A stretch of DNA of 58,243 nt from Pleomorphochaeta sp. (GTDB taxonomy: Bacteria > Spirochaetota > Spirochaetia > Sphaerochaetales > Sphaerochaetaceae). Of this stretch, positions 7,753 to 17,009 are shown in pieces (within the stretch, counting starts at the first letter, position 1; the number at the start of each line of letters is the position of its first letter). The DNA lies in the NCBI GenBank assembly GCA_028532815.1, contig JAQQAS010000055.1:1-58243 (forward strand). The letters run 5' to 3'. The notes beneath the pieces are model-generated. The model was not told the origin of the DNA, ran no database searches, and saw only the letters and a program-made list of their open reading frames with translations. Position numbers and translations under genes: made by a program.

Positions 7753-9205
7753 TTTTGGCTTTTTGAATAAAGAAAAAATGCTTAGAAGACAATTCTCTCA
7801 GAAAATAAATGCTTGGAATGCCACAGTATTAGAATCACTTGTAATTCTATCCATTTTAACAAGTGCTCTCTTTGCTTTTTTTAGCATAACACAATCTAAT
7901 TCAATTGGAGAGATTTTATTTTCTTTAATTTGGTTTAGCCTTTTTCTAGTATTTAAATTTGTTAATGAATATAGTATTTCAAAAGATTCTAATAAAACTG
8001 GTTTGTATTGTATTATCTATTGGATATTATTCCTATCCTATGTAATTTTGTTAAATGTATTTATTTACGATCAATTTACAGGATATTTATTTGGGATGAT
8101 TCAAATACTTCTGGGTTTAGTTTTTCAATTAGCTTTTGTATCTACATTTATAATTAGTACGGCAGCAACCCTTATTTATTTGTTAGTATCTTATTTAGTA
8201 AATAATAATTCTTTTGAAATTCAAGAAGTATTAATAGCTATAACATCTTATTCTTTTGTATTGTTAGGGGCGAATATTATTAGTGGAACAAGAGAGGTTG
8301 AACTAGAAAATTTGTCTAAATTAGAGAAACTTTCTACTCAAGACTCTCTTACAAAACTATTAAACAGACGTTCTACACAATATTTAATTGACTCTCAGTT
8401 AGCAGAAAAATCTACAGGTTATTTATTAGTAATTGATGTAGACAATTTCAAGAATGTCAATGATAATCAAGGTCACCTGATTGGAGATTTAGTATTAAAA
8501 GATTTATCTAACACATTATTTCAATTAAGCCCTAAAAATTCTGTAGTAGGTAGAATTGGAGGAGATGAGTTTGTAGTTTTTTATAATAAAGCAACTAAAC
8601 ATGAAGTTGAAAAATTTGCAAATTTGCTACAAAAACAATTCTTTGAACTAATAGAAAAATCAATTGAAGAACAAGTTTCTCTTTCAATAGGAATATCTAA
8701 AGTCATTGATAAAGATAATTTTGATTCAGTTTTTGCAAGAGCTGATCTAGCACTTTATGATGTAAAACTTGCAGGTAAAAATGGATATGCTTTTTATAGA
8801 TCAGAAGAAATTGAATCAGATATTCCAACTATGTTAATTGTTGATGATACCTTTATAGCAAGAAGATTGTTAAAAAGCTATTTTGAAGATAAATATAATA
8901 TACTTCAAGCTGAAAATGGTGAAGAAGCCTTAAAGGTTTTAGCCCATCATCCTAATATTTCAATAATATTACTAGATATGAAAATGCCTATTATGGATGG
9001 TTCTCAATTCTTAGAAATTTATAAAAAAGATCCTGTCTTATCAAAAATCCCTGTAATTGTAATTTCTGTTGAACAATCTTATGAAGCTGAAGCTTTAAGT
9101 AAAGGGGCTAAAGATATGATTGTTAAACCTTTCGATGTAGATATTGTTAAGATGCGCGTTGCAAATGTTATATCAAATTCTAAACTAAGAAAAAAGAATA
9201 ACTAA
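7745..9205 (+). CDS. Membrane diguanylate cyclase with C-terminal receiver domain
   Basis: Predicted to make cyclic di-GMP from two GTP at the membrane. The 486 residues run: 5-6 transmembrane helices (about 28-185), a GGDEF domain (about 195-355, motif GGDEF at 272-276), then a full receiver domain (363-486) with D367/D368, phospho-acceptor D411 in LDMKMPIMDG, and K461 in VKPF. The inhibitory I-site RxxD is absent (PKNS at that place), so product feedback is not expected. Most receiver-GGDEF proteins (PleD, WspR) carry the receiver at the N-terminus; here the order is reversed. ATG 7745 follows AGGAAAGG and overlaps the coaD end. No partner kinase is adjacent. Confidence 0.9.
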   Translation: MLSFGFLNKEKMLRRQFSQKINAWNATVLESLVILSILTSALFAFFSITQSNSIGEILFSLIWFSLFLVFKFVNEYSISKDSNKTGLYCIIYWILFLSYVILLNVFIYDQFTGYLFGMIQILLGLVFQLAFVSTFIISTAATLIYLLVSYLVNNNSFEIQEVLIAITSYSFVLLGANIISGTREVELENLSKLEKLSTQDSLTKLLNRRSTQYLIDSQLAEKSTGYLLVIDVDNFKNVNDNQGHLIGDLVLKDLSNTLFQLSPKNSVVGRIGGDEFVVFYNKATKHEVEKFANLLQKQFFELIEKSIEEQVSLSIGISKVIDKDNFDSVFARADLALYDVKLAGKNGYAFYRSEEIESDIPTMLIVDDTFIARRLLKSYFEDKYNILQAENGEEALKVLAHHPNISIILLDMKMPIMDGSQFLEIYKKDPVLSKIPVIVISVEQSYEAEALSKGAKDMIVKPFDVDIVKMRVANVISNSKLRKKNN

Positions 9206-9291
9206 TAGATTTGATCTAAATGATACTATTTGAAAAAGTTTGTTATCAAAATATGATTAGTTAAATAATTAAATTCATAATTTTTAAAAAC

Positions 9292-9321
9292 TTGACTTTT
9301 AAGAGGTGGGGGATGTAGAAT
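9292..9321 (+). promoter_or_regulatory. Putative promoter of the nfeD-SPFH pair
   Basis: TTGACT (9292-9297), an 18-nt spacer and TAGAAT (9316-9321) lie in the 136-nt gap before the nfeD-like gene. AAAGGA follows about 8 nt before its ATG. Confidence 0.55.
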
Positions 9322-9341
9322 TTAATTAAAGGATAAATATT

Positions 9342-9761
9342 ATGAAAGATGCATCAACTTTTTGGATAGTTATTAGTATAGTTAGTTTTATCATTGAATT
9401 ACTTACGCCAACTTTTTTCTTTTTATCAATAGCTTTTGCTGGCGTTTTTGCTTGGTTGATTTCATTTGTTATTTGTTCAATGATTGTGCAAGTAGTAACC
9501 TTTTTAGTATTCTTTTTTATTTTCTTTTATTTTATTAAACCTGTTTTATATAAAAATCAAAAAGATAAGTTTAATAGTGAATTAATGGTTGGTCAAATTT
9601 ATTATGCTAATGAAGAAATAAGTGATAAAAAAGGTAGTATCTTAATAAATGGATCTATTTGGCAATCTAGAAGTGAAGAAGGTATTATAGAAAAAGATTC
9701 TAAAGTTAAGGTATTAAGAATTGAAGGTAACAAGCTATTTGTTACAAAGGATATAAAATGA
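9342..9761 (+). CDS. NfeD-like membrane protein (short form)
   Basis: A 139-residue protein with two or three N-terminal membrane helices (about 5-70) and a soluble C-terminal OB-fold-like domain (about 85-139, GQIYYANEEISDKKGSILI then VKVLRIEGNKLFV). Short NfeD proteins are commonly encoded next to SPFH/stomatin proteins and work with them in membrane microdomains or membrane quality control. The stop overlaps the next start (ATGA at 9758), consistent with a complex. The family is inferred from fold pattern and context. Confidence 0.85.
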   Translation: MKDASTFWIVISIVSFIIELLTPTFFFLSIAFAGVFAWLISFVICSMIVQVVTFLVFFFIFFYFIKPVLYKNQKDKFNSELMVGQIYYANEEISDKKGSILINGSIWQSRSEEGIIEKDSKVKVLRIEGNKLFVTKDIK

Positions 9762-10723
9762 GTTATATTATAATTGCTATTGTTTTAATTATTGTATTTA
9801 GTTTTTTCCTAGGAATAAGGATTGTTCCAGAAGCTAAAGCTGTTATTATTGAACGTCTTGGTAAATATCACAAGACTTTATCAAGTGGAATTAATGTTAT
9901 AATTCCATTTTTAGATAAAGTTAAAACAGTTCCCGAGTTAAAAGCTCAAAGTTCTAAGAGAGCAAATAATGGTCCTCAGATGATTATTGGAAATACTAAA
10001 TATATTGATTTAAGAGAACAAGTATTAGATTACCCAAAACAAAATGTTATTACAAAAGATAACGTAACTGTTGCAATAGATGCTGTTATCTATTTTCAAG
10101 TAATTGATCCCAAAAGAAGTGTTTACGAAATAGTTAACTATCCTATTGCTATAGAAAAATTAACACAAACTACATTGAGAAATGTAATTGGTGAGTTAGA
10201 GCTAGATGAAACACTAACTAGTAGAGATACAATTAACAACAAGTTACAGTTAATATTAGATGAAGCTACTGATAAATGGGGTATCAAGGTAAATAGGGTT
10301 GAGTTACAAGATATAATTCCTCCAGATGATATTAAAAAGCAAATGGAAAAACAGATGAGTGCAGAAAGAGAAAAAAGAGCAGCAATTCTTTATGCTGAAG
10401 GACAAAAACAATCTGCTATTTTACAGGCTGAAGGTGTAAAAGAAGCTTTAATTAATAGAGCAACAGGCGACAGAGAAGCTGCTATTTTAAGAGCTCAAGG
10501 TGAAGCTAAAGCTATTGAAGCTGTAAAGGCTGCTATTGAATCTGAAGAAAATTATGTTCAATACTTAGTTGCTATGAGATATATTGATACCTTTAAAGAA
10601 ATGGCTGCTGGAAAAGATTCTAAACTTATTTATATGCCTTACGAAGCAAGCGGTGTATTAAGTTCTTTAGGGGGTATCAAAGATTTATTTTTAGATAAAG
10701 ATCTTTCTAAAATTATGAAATAA
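9758..10723 (+). CDS. SPFH/stomatin-family membrane protein
   Basis: Membrane-anchored scaffold of the stomatin/QmcA type, 321 residues. It has one N-terminal membrane helix (2-22), a Band-7 domain (about 25-200, with RLGKYHKTLSSGINVIIPF and VTIDAVIYFQV-like strands), then an Ala/Glu/Lys coiled coil (EREKRAAILYAEGQKQSAILQAEG) and a conserved tail. Such proteins form large rings at the membrane and often bind FtsH-type proteases. It is translationally coupled to the nfeD-like gene. A strong bidirectional terminator follows. Confidence 0.93.
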   Translation: MSYIIIAIVLIIVFSFFLGIRIVPEAKAVIIERLGKYHKTLSSGINVIIPFLDKVKTVPELKAQSSKRANNGPQMIIGNTKYIDLREQVLDYPKQNVITKDNVTVAIDAVIYFQVIDPKRSVYEIVNYPIAIEKLTQTTLRNVIGELELDETLTSRDTINNKLQLILDEATDKWGIKVNRVELQDIIPPDDIKKQMEKQMSAEREKRAAILYAEGQKQSAILQAEGVKEALINRATGDREAAILRAQGEAKAIEAVKAAIESEENYVQYLVAMRYIDTFKEMAAGKDSKLIYMPYEASGVLSSLGGIKDLFLDKDLSKIMK

Positions 10724-10741
10724 ATGTTTGATTTAAAAAAA

Positions 10742-10759
10742 GGGATGCATTTGCATCCC
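10742..10759. terminator. Bidirectional terminator between SPFH and GH43 genes
   Basis: GGGATGCA (10742-10749) and TGCATCCC (10752-10759) form a near-perfect hairpin. A run of seven A residues lies to the left and TAAAATTTT to the right. On the minus strand this ends the GH43 transcript with a strong T run; on the plus strand it ends the SPFH transcript more weakly. Confidence 0.85.
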
Positions 10760-10766
10760 TAAAATT

Positions 10767-12380
10767 TTATAAGTCATTGTATTGAAAATAGTCAAATGTT
10801 GCCATTTTTTCTCGTTTATTCGAATCCATTACAAATATTCCACAAAATGTTGCTGTAAATTCACCGAATTGACTATATTCATCACTATATTTAGTAGTAT
10901 CGAATATTTTATCAATGTTAGTCCAATCAGTTTTATTGGCCTCTTTATATTGGAAAGTTATTTTTTTATAATGCACTCTACATTTTAGATCAATTTTTGT
11001 ATTAAATGATAATTCTTCTTTAAAACATTCTATTCTTTTTCCATTGTCCATTTGGACTATTTCAAGGAATTCTTTATCATTTTCAAAAGTTTTTTCCAAG
11101 GTTAGATAATTCATATTATCATAATAAATTGCAATTCCAGCAGTGTGTTGAAATACTTCAGGGGTAAATTCCATTGAAGTAGAAAAATTACAATTTACTG
11201 AGGTTAAGCGTCTCGCAATTAGGCTAACTTTATCTAAAGAACAAAGGGATTGTTGTCCTCTAATTATTGCTTTTCCATCTTTTACAGATAAAAAATGCTT
11301 TTTATTGATTCGAGGAGATATTAATGTTTCAGGCCAAGGTGAAAATTTAAAAGTTCCACAATCACTCTTAAACTTTACTTCTTCTAACCCAGGCTCCTCA
11401 ACTTCATCTTTTGCTAGATTTGTTCCATCAGCCATCTCAAGCCACCCATCCTCAGTCCATCTCATTTTTTGAATTGATGTTTCTCTTCCTAGAGTACAAC
11501 GAAGTTCTGGTAAAAAAGGTCTAGAACATAAATGACATAAATACCATTGTCCATCTTGTGTTTCGCAAATACTCGCATGACCAGATTTTTGTAAACTAGT
11601 TCCATTTGGTTTGTATCTTTCTATTTTTAATGAATCGGGTTTATTTCTTTCGTTAAAATTTTCCAAATGCGATGTTACAATTGGATTTTCATCTCTACTT
11701 TCATATGGACCCCAAATATTTGTACTTCTTGAGAGTGTTACACAATGTCCGTATCCTGTCCCACCTTCAGCTAACATTAAATAATAGTAATTGTTTCTTT
11801 TGTAAATCCTAGGGGCTTCTATACAGCCTCTATCTGTTGCACCCGTTGATATTGTTTTAGCATATCCTATAGTTTTTTTTGTGTTAATATCATATTCTTG
11901 TAAAACTATAGTCCCAGGTTTTTCATAATTATCCCTAAATTCCCATTGAAGGGAGGTTACATAATACTTATTATCATCATCTATAAAAATTGAAGGATCG
12001 AAACCAACAGAATTTAGATAAACAGGTTTTGACCAAGGGCCCATGATGTTTTCTGATTCTACTAAATAATTGTCCAAATCAAAATATCTACCATTCATAC
12101 TAGCCATTCTAGTAAATGTAACTATAAAAACTTTTCGGTTTTTATCATAAATTAAATCTGGGGCCCAAACACCTTTTGCCGATTCTAATAAACTAAGATC
12201 AATATCTTCTTCATTGTCTAATACGTGAGTTAATAAATGCCAATTCTTAAGATCTTTAGAATGGTAAATTGCTATAGCTGGAAACCATTCAAAAGTGCTA
12301 GTTGCAATATAATAATCATCTTCAACTCGAATTATGCATGGATCAGGATTAAACCCTGGTAATATTGGATTTTTTATCAT
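10767..12380 (-). CDS. xynB: GH43 beta-xylosidase/arabinosidase
   Basis: Cytoplasmic glycoside hydrolase that removes xylose (possibly arabinose) from the non-reducing end of oligosaccharides. The 537-residue protein has the five-bladed propeller start NPILPGFNPDPCIIRVEDDYY with catalytic base D13, pKa modulator D128 (VGFDPS) and acid E188 (CIEAPRIY), matching the GH43 beta-xylosidases of the Selenomonas type. The C-terminal ~200 residues are the beta-sandwich that closes the active site in that group. No signal peptide, so the substrate must be imported. Last gene of the minus-strand glycan operon, 8 nt after the GH1 gene. Confidence 0.93.
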   Translation of the reverse strand: MIKNPILPGFNPDPCIIRVEDDYYIATSTFEWFPAIAIYHSKDLKNWHLLTHVLDNEEDIDLSLLESAKGVWAPDLIYDKNRKVFIVTFTRMASMNGRYFDLDNYLVESENIMGPWSKPVYLNSVGFDPSIFIDDDNKYYVTSLQWEFRDNYEKPGTIVLQEYDINTKKTIGYAKTISTGATDRGCIEAPRIYKRNNYYYLMLAEGGTGYGHCVTLSRSTNIWGPYESRDENPIVTSHLENFNERNKPDSLKIERYKPNGTSLQKSGHASICETQDGQWYLCHLCSRPFLPELRCTLGRETSIQKMRWTEDGWLEMADGTNLAKDEVEEPGLEEVKFKSDCGTFKFSPWPETLISPRINKKHFLSVKDGKAIIRGQQSLCSLDKVSLIARRLTSVNCNFSTSMEFTPEVFQHTAGIAIYYDNMNYLTLEKTFENDKEFLEIVQMDNGKRIECFKEELSFNTKIDLKCRVHYKKITFQYKEANKTDWTNIDKIFDTTKYSDEYSQFGEFTATFCGIFVMDSNKREKMATFDYFQYNDL

Positions 12381-12388
12381 TTATACCT

Positions 12389-13783
12389 CTAGTCTATTAT
12401 GAAACCATTTTTTCTAATTACATGAGAGAGAAAATGGCCACTATCTTTTATAATTCTATTTTGATTATCTTCATAATCTGTAAATACGATACCGAACCTT
12501 TTTGTAAAACCAAATCCCCATTCAAAATTATCTAATAATGACCAAACAAAGTAGCCCTTAATATTAACACCATCAACAATAGCTTGCTGAACTGCTGCAA
12601 AATGGCGTCTGAGGTATTCAATTCTATATTCATCATGGACACAACCATCTTCACCTATGAAATCATCACCACAAGTGCCACTTTCACTAATATATATTTT
12701 AATATCACCATATTGTTTTTTTACATCAATAAGTAAGTCATAGAAAGCTTCTGGGTTTACTTCCCAACTTTCAAAATTAGATCTTTTGATTGTAGGTCTA
12801 AAAATATGTTTAGCTTGTAAATGATAATTTTCACTATCAAAGGCAATTATGCGACGAGTATAATAATTTATGCCCAAAAAATCACCACAGTTTTTTTGAA
12901 TAAACTTCATTTCTTCATCACTATATTCAATCATTACATTTTCGATATTATTATTTTCATCTAAGTGATTTGTATAATATTGTACTAATTCTTTTGGATA
13001 CTCACCTTTAAATAAAGGATCTAAATACCAAGAATTAAAGGCTAGATTCCATCTTTTAGCTGCTTGAATATCTTCTTCCTTGTCTGATGCACTAACTATT
13101 TGCTCTAGATTATTTACAATACCAATTTCTAAATCACTGTAATTGTTTTTAACATATTCAACTGTTTTAGCATGTGCTAAAAGAATATTATGCGTAACTG
13201 CTAATGCTGTTTTTAAATCTTTTAAACCTGGAGCATGATTTCCAAATAGATGGCCACAGAAGGAGAAAACCCAGGGTTCGTTAAATGTCATCCAATTTTT
13301 TACAAGAGGGCTAAGTCTATCAATTACAGTTTTTGAATAACTTAAGAAATCTTCAATTGTTTGTTTATTATCAAAACCACCTTTTTTTTGCAATTCTAAG
13401 GGTAAATCCCAATGAAACAGTGTAACGTAAGGAGTAATACCTCTTTTTAACATTTCTTTAATCAAATTCTCGTAAAAAAGCATTCCTTTTTCATTATAAC
13501 TTTCAATCTTTCCTGTTGGAAAAATTCTTGTCCAGGCTATACTAAAGCGATAATTTTTAATTCCAAGTGATTTCATGATATCTAAGTCAATATCCCACTT
13601 ATGGAAATGATCACATGTAATTTCCCCATTACATCCATCTGCTATATTATTTTTATGGGATGAAAATTCATCCCAAATTGATTTTCCTTTACCGTCTTCT
13701 AAAGCACCACCTTCGATTTGAAACGAAGCTGTGCTAACACCAAATTTAAAATCTTTAGGAAATTTAATAAATTCTTTGTACAT
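12389..13783 (-). CDS. GH1 beta-glucosidase
   Basis: Cytoplasmic TIM-barrel glycosidase acting on beta-linked gluco- or related oligosaccharides. The 464 residues open with FPKDFKFGVSTASFQIEGG. The acid/base is E169 in TFNEPW and the nucleophile is E367 in YISESG (family consensus ITENG). The aglycone-side motif WSLLDNFEWGFGFTKRFGI is near the end. Length is normal and there is no signal peptide. It sits between the permease genes and GH43, which points to hydrolysis of sugars brought in by this transporter. Exact sugar specificity cannot be read from sequence. Confidence 0.95.
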   Translation of the reverse strand: MYKEFIKFPKDFKFGVSTASFQIEGGALEDGKGKSIWDEFSSHKNNIADGCNGEITCDHFHKWDIDLDIMKSLGIKNYRFSIAWTRIFPTGKIESYNEKGMLFYENLIKEMLKRGITPYVTLFHWDLPLELQKKGGFDNKQTIEDFLSYSKTVIDRLSPLVKNWMTFNEPWVFSFCGHLFGNHAPGLKDLKTALAVTHNILLAHAKTVEYVKNNYSDLEIGIVNNLEQIVSASDKEEDIQAAKRWNLAFNSWYLDPLFKGEYPKELVQYYTNHLDENNNIENVMIEYSDEEMKFIQKNCGDFLGINYYTRRIIAFDSENYHLQAKHIFRPTIKRSNFESWEVNPEAFYDLLIDVKKQYGDIKIYISESGTCGDDFIGEDGCVHDEYRIEYLRRHFAAVQQAIVDGVNIKGYFVWSLLDNFEWGFGFTKRFGIVFTDYEDNQNRIIKDSGHFLSHVIRKNGFIID

Positions 13784-13789
13784 TTTTGT

Positions 13790-14674
13790 TTATCCTTTTA
13801 CAGCACCTGCTGTTACACCTGTCATTATTTTACTACTGAATGCAAAGTATAGTATTAAAGGCGGAAGAGCTACTAATACCATACAAGCAAATTGAACTGC
13901 ATAATTTGAAGAATATTGACCATCGAATAATATTAGTGAGAAAGGAAGAGTTCTTTTCGATTCTGTGGAGAGATAAGTATTTGCCATAATAAATTCATTC
14001 CAATGGTTTAAAAAAGTTTGAATAGCTACAGTTGAGAACCCTGTAACTGCCATTGGAGCAATTATGGATGGTAATATCACTCTATAGGGGGCTCCTTCTA
14101 AGAATGCTGATTCTTCCATTGACTTTGGAATTCCTGATAGTAGGCCACTAAATATTATGGAGTTAAAACTCATACTAAAAGCAATGTAACAAATAATTAG
14201 TCCTAAATGTGAATCAAGAAGGCCAATTTTATTAAACCAAATAAAGTTAGGTAACAAAGTAGTATGAATAGGTACTGTTAACCCTGCAATTACAACTGTC
14301 CAAACTAATGGCTTTAATTTCCATTCCATCCTTGTGGTAGCATAGGCTAGGGAAAAGGGTAAAATTGTTCCAAATATTACTGAAGGTATTATAATACTTA
14401 GAGTATTTGATAAGTATTTTAGAATTTTTCCATCAACAAATGCCGTTTTATAATTTACCCATTGTGGGTTTTTAGGAAAACTTAATAATTCAGGTCCAAA
14501 AAGATCTCCACTAGTTTTTATAGAATATGAGAAAGCCCAGACTAAAGGGAATAGTTGAAGTAGTGCAATAAATACTAATACTATCATTAGGATTGTTTTA
14601 CTAATATTCTTTTTTCTTCTTTCTTTTAAATTGTCTTTATATATTAAATTTGTATCGTTACTCATTTTGTTCAC
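13790..14674 (-). CDS. Sugar ABC transporter permease, MalG type
   Basis: Inner-membrane subunit of a CUT1-type sugar importer. The 294-residue protein has about six membrane helices, starting around residue 27, and the ATPase-contact EAA loop near 190 (ESAFLEGAPYRVILPSIIAPM, with Ser for the first Ala). It follows its partner permease by 3 nt. There is no ATPase gene in this unit, so a shared MsmX/UgpC-like ATPase elsewhere is expected. The soluble N-terminus (about 1-25) is somewhat long. Confidence 0.93.
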   Translation of the reverse strand: MNKMSNDTNLIYKDNLKERRKKNISKTILMIVLVFIALLQLFPLVWAFSYSIKTSGDLFGPELLSFPKNPQWVNYKTAFVDGKILKYLSNTLSIIIPSVIFGTILPFSLAYATTRMEWKLKPLVWTVVIAGLTVPIHTTLLPNFIWFNKIGLLDSHLGLIICYIAFSMSFNSIIFSGLLSGIPKSMEESAFLEGAPYRVILPSIIAPMAVTGFSTVAIQTFLNHWNEFIMANTYLSTESKRTLPFSLILFDGQYSSNYAVQFACMVLVALPPLILYFAFSSKIMTGVTAGAVKG

Positions 14675-14677
14675 TCC

Positions 14678-15562
14678 TTAAAGACTTTCTAGTCGTTTAG
14701 CAAATGTTTTTCTAATCAAAATTGTTAGAGTAAATGCTAGAATAACAAATATTACGGAAATCGCATTTCCATACCCATATTCAGAATATTTAAAAGCTCT
14801 TTGATATAAATAGAGTGCTAAAAATTGTGTAGTGTCACCAGGTCCCCCTGCAGTGGATAGATAAATCATTTCCATTTGTTTTAATGAAGATGTAACATCA
14901 ATTATTATAATTGCTTGAATTACAGGCATTATATAAGGAATAATTATTCTTGTATAAAGTGTAAATTTATTTGCTCCATCAACTTTTGCAGCTTCTCTTA
15001 ATTCATCAGGAACTGTAACAATTCCACTATAGTAGAATAGTAGTGCCCAACCAAAACCTTGCCAAATAATTATCCAAATAACTGATCCTAAGGCTGTACT
15101 TGTATTTCCAAGCCAAGCATGTTGAAGACTTTCTAGTCCAATTTGTGCTAATATTTTGTTTAATAAGCCATAGGATGGATTAAATATATTTACCCAAAGT
15201 TTAGTAACTACTACTAAAGATAAGGTAGCAGGAATAAAATAGATTGTTCTAAAAATATTCGATAATTTTTTGCCAATATTAGATAGATACATAGCTAAAA
15301 TAAAAGCAATTGTATTTTGAAAAAATACGGTAACAAAAATTAGGATAAATACATTTGAAATAGATTTCCAAAATATGGGGTCTTTTGCTATTCGTAAATA
15401 GTTGTCAAATCCGATTGGTTTCATTTTACCAAAACCTGTCCATTTGACAAAACTAAGTCCCAAAGAAATAATTATTGGAGCGGCTATAGCAATTAACATT
15501 ATAATTATGCCAGGTAGAACTAAAGTTGCTATAACTTTTTTATCTTTAAATTGTGATTGCAT
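14678..15562 (-). CDS. Sugar ABC transporter permease, MalF type
   Basis: Second membrane subunit of the same importer, 294 residues, about six helices, with the EAA motif EAAKVDGANKFTLYTRIIIPYIMP near 190. The C-terminus has the usual GGPGDTTQFLALYLYQRAF signature of MalF-like permeases. An A/G-rich Shine-Dalgarno (AAAGGACC) precedes ATG. A hairpin with a T run separates it from the binding-protein gene upstream, which would lower permease mRNA relative to binding protein. Confidence 0.93.
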   Translation of the reverse strand: MQSQFKDKKVIATLVLPGIIIMLIAIAAPIIISLGLSFVKWTGFGKMKPIGFDNYLRIAKDPIFWKSISNVFILIFVTVFFQNTIAFILAMYLSNIGKKLSNIFRTIYFIPATLSLVVVTKLWVNIFNPSYGLLNKILAQIGLESLQHAWLGNTSTALGSVIWIIIWQGFGWALLFYYSGIVTVPDELREAAKVDGANKFTLYTRIIIPYIMPVIQAIIIIDVTSSLKQMEMIYLSTAGGPGDTTQFLALYLYQRAFKYSEYGYGNAISVIFVILAFTLTILIRKTFAKRLESL

Positions 15563-15589
15563 AAATGGTCCTTTATAACAGAGGTAAAA

Positions 15590-15616
15590 AAACTCGCCTG
15601 CTTAACAAGCGAGTTT
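15590..15616 (-). terminator. Intercistronic (partial) terminator between binding-protein and permease genes
   Basis: On the minus strand AAACTCGC and GCGAGTTT form an 8-bp stem around an 11-nt loop, and the 3' arm runs into seven T residues. It lies 10 nt after the binding-protein stop. This is a complete terminator by shape, but the permeases downstream have no separate promoter that I can see, so read-through is likely. Confidence 0.75.
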
Positions 15617-15625
15617 AAAGTTACA

Positions 15626-16915
15626 TTATCTCTCGTCGTAAGCTCTTTGAGCTGAAGCATCAAGTTTTGTAGTAAATTCTTCACTATCAATAATTAAAGA
15701 ACATAATTGTCTCATTAATTCTTGATGATCTTCTTTGAATACGTTATCAAGTCTATCTAGACCAGGTGTTCCACTCATTGTGGTGGCATTAGCAGCAATA
15801 GATAATAGTTGTTTTGCAACATGTGTATCTGTCTCTAAAGGTTGAACTTTTACAGGAGGGAATGCAGCTTGTAAATCCCAACATTTTTGTCCAAAGTCAC
15901 TTGCAATCTTTTCAACATAATTATTAGCTACATCTTTAATTTTACTGTTAGAACTAATTACGATATTACCACCGTACCAACCAAGTGTATCAGTGGCTTT
16001 ACCTTTTCCACCTTCGACTACAGGGAAAGGCATTACATCTAAGTTTTCTTTGAAATTTTCACTAAAGTTTGTGTCATTAGCTAAACCCATTTCCCATGAT
16101 CCCATCATATACATAGCAGCTCTTTCTTGACCGAAAGCGTTTCTTGCATCACCGTAATCACTAGTTGTTAAGTTTTCTTGGAAAACTCCAGCTTTTACTA
16201 ATTCTTGGATATAGTCAGCTGTTTTAACAAATGATTCATCAGTATATTTCATTTCTCTTTCTTGAGCTTTAGCAACATAGGTGAAATCGCCATTAATTCT
16301 TTGTGCCATGTTGTCAAACAATTCACATAAAGGCCATCCGTCTTTACCATCTGTTACCATTGGTATAATTCCCATATCATTAAATGCATCTGCACTTTCC
16401 ATAATATCGTCCCAACTTGTTGGAATTTCTACACCGGCTTTTTCAAATAATGATTTGTTATAGTAAATAACCCAAAGGTCAGAACTTGTTGGAATACCAT
16501 AAAGTTTTCCGTCAATCATATTTCCTTCTAGAGCACCTGGTAAAAATTCATATTGAGAATAAACTTCATAATCTAATTCTTCAATCATTCCAGCTTCTAC
16601 TAATGGAGTTAAAAGGGTTGAGAAAGACCAATATCTAAATACATCTGGTAGTTGGTTAGCTGTGGCATAAATTCTAACCTTTTCTTGCCAAGGTTGGTCA
16701 TTATAACTTTCAGTTGTTATTGTGACGTTTGGATAAGTTTGTTCAAACTCTGTGTTAATTGTTTCAATTACTAGTCCAAGTCCATTTTTTCTATCTGGGA
16801 CGTTATCTCCCATTTTTAATACGATTGTTTCATCAGCATTTTTTTCTGATGATCCTTGAGCGAATGCGCTTGTCAAACTTAGCATGATACATAAAAATAA
16901 TAATAATTTTTTCAT
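15626..16915 (-). CDS. Sugar ABC transporter substrate-binding protein
   Basis: Family-1 extracellular solute-binding protein of 429 residues that should capture oligosaccharides for the adjacent permeases. A Sec signal peptide covers about 1-19 (LSLTSAFA-QGSSE). The mature protein starts QGSSE, without a lipobox Cys, a pattern common in spirochaetes. Recognisable features are YATANQLPDVFRYW, LPGALEGNMIDGKLYGIPTSSDLWVIYYNKSLFEKAG and the aromatic-rich C-lobe. AAGGAGA precedes the ATG. Context (two-component system upstream, GH1 and GH43 downstream) suggests xylo- or beta-gluco-oligosaccharides, which is inference. Confidence 0.93.
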   Translation of the reverse strand: MKKLLLFLCIMLSLTSAFAQGSSEKNADETIVLKMGDNVPDRKNGLGLVIETINTEFEQTYPNVTITTESYNDQPWQEKVRIYATANQLPDVFRYWSFSTLLTPLVEAGMIEELDYEVYSQYEFLPGALEGNMIDGKLYGIPTSSDLWVIYYNKSLFEKAGVEIPTSWDDIMESADAFNDMGIIPMVTDGKDGWPLCELFDNMAQRINGDFTYVAKAQEREMKYTDESFVKTADYIQELVKAGVFQENLTTSDYGDARNAFGQERAAMYMMGSWEMGLANDTNFSENFKENLDVMPFPVVEGGKGKATDTLGWYGGNIVISSNSKIKDVANNYVEKIASDFGQKCWDLQAAFPPVKVQPLETDTHVAKQLLSIAANATTMSGTPGLDRLDNVFKEDHQELMRQLCSLIIDSEEFTTKLDASAQRAYDER

Positions 16916-16947
16916 AAATACTATCTCCTTTGTTTAACTAGTTTTCC

Positions 16948-16977
16948 ATGATAATTCGTAGCCGTAAATGATGTAAA
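16948..16977 (-). promoter_or_regulatory. Putative promoter of the glycan-uptake genes
   Basis: On the minus strand TTTACA (16977-16972), an 18-nt spacer and TATCAT (16953-16948) precede the binding-protein gene. Repeats of ATCAT/ATGAT lie across and upstream of the -35 (about 16966-17000); they could be binding sites of the AraC-type regulator encoded just upstream. Confidence 0.5.
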
Positions 16978-17009
16978 ATATCATTTTATGATGAATCTTG
17001 TTGTAATTA

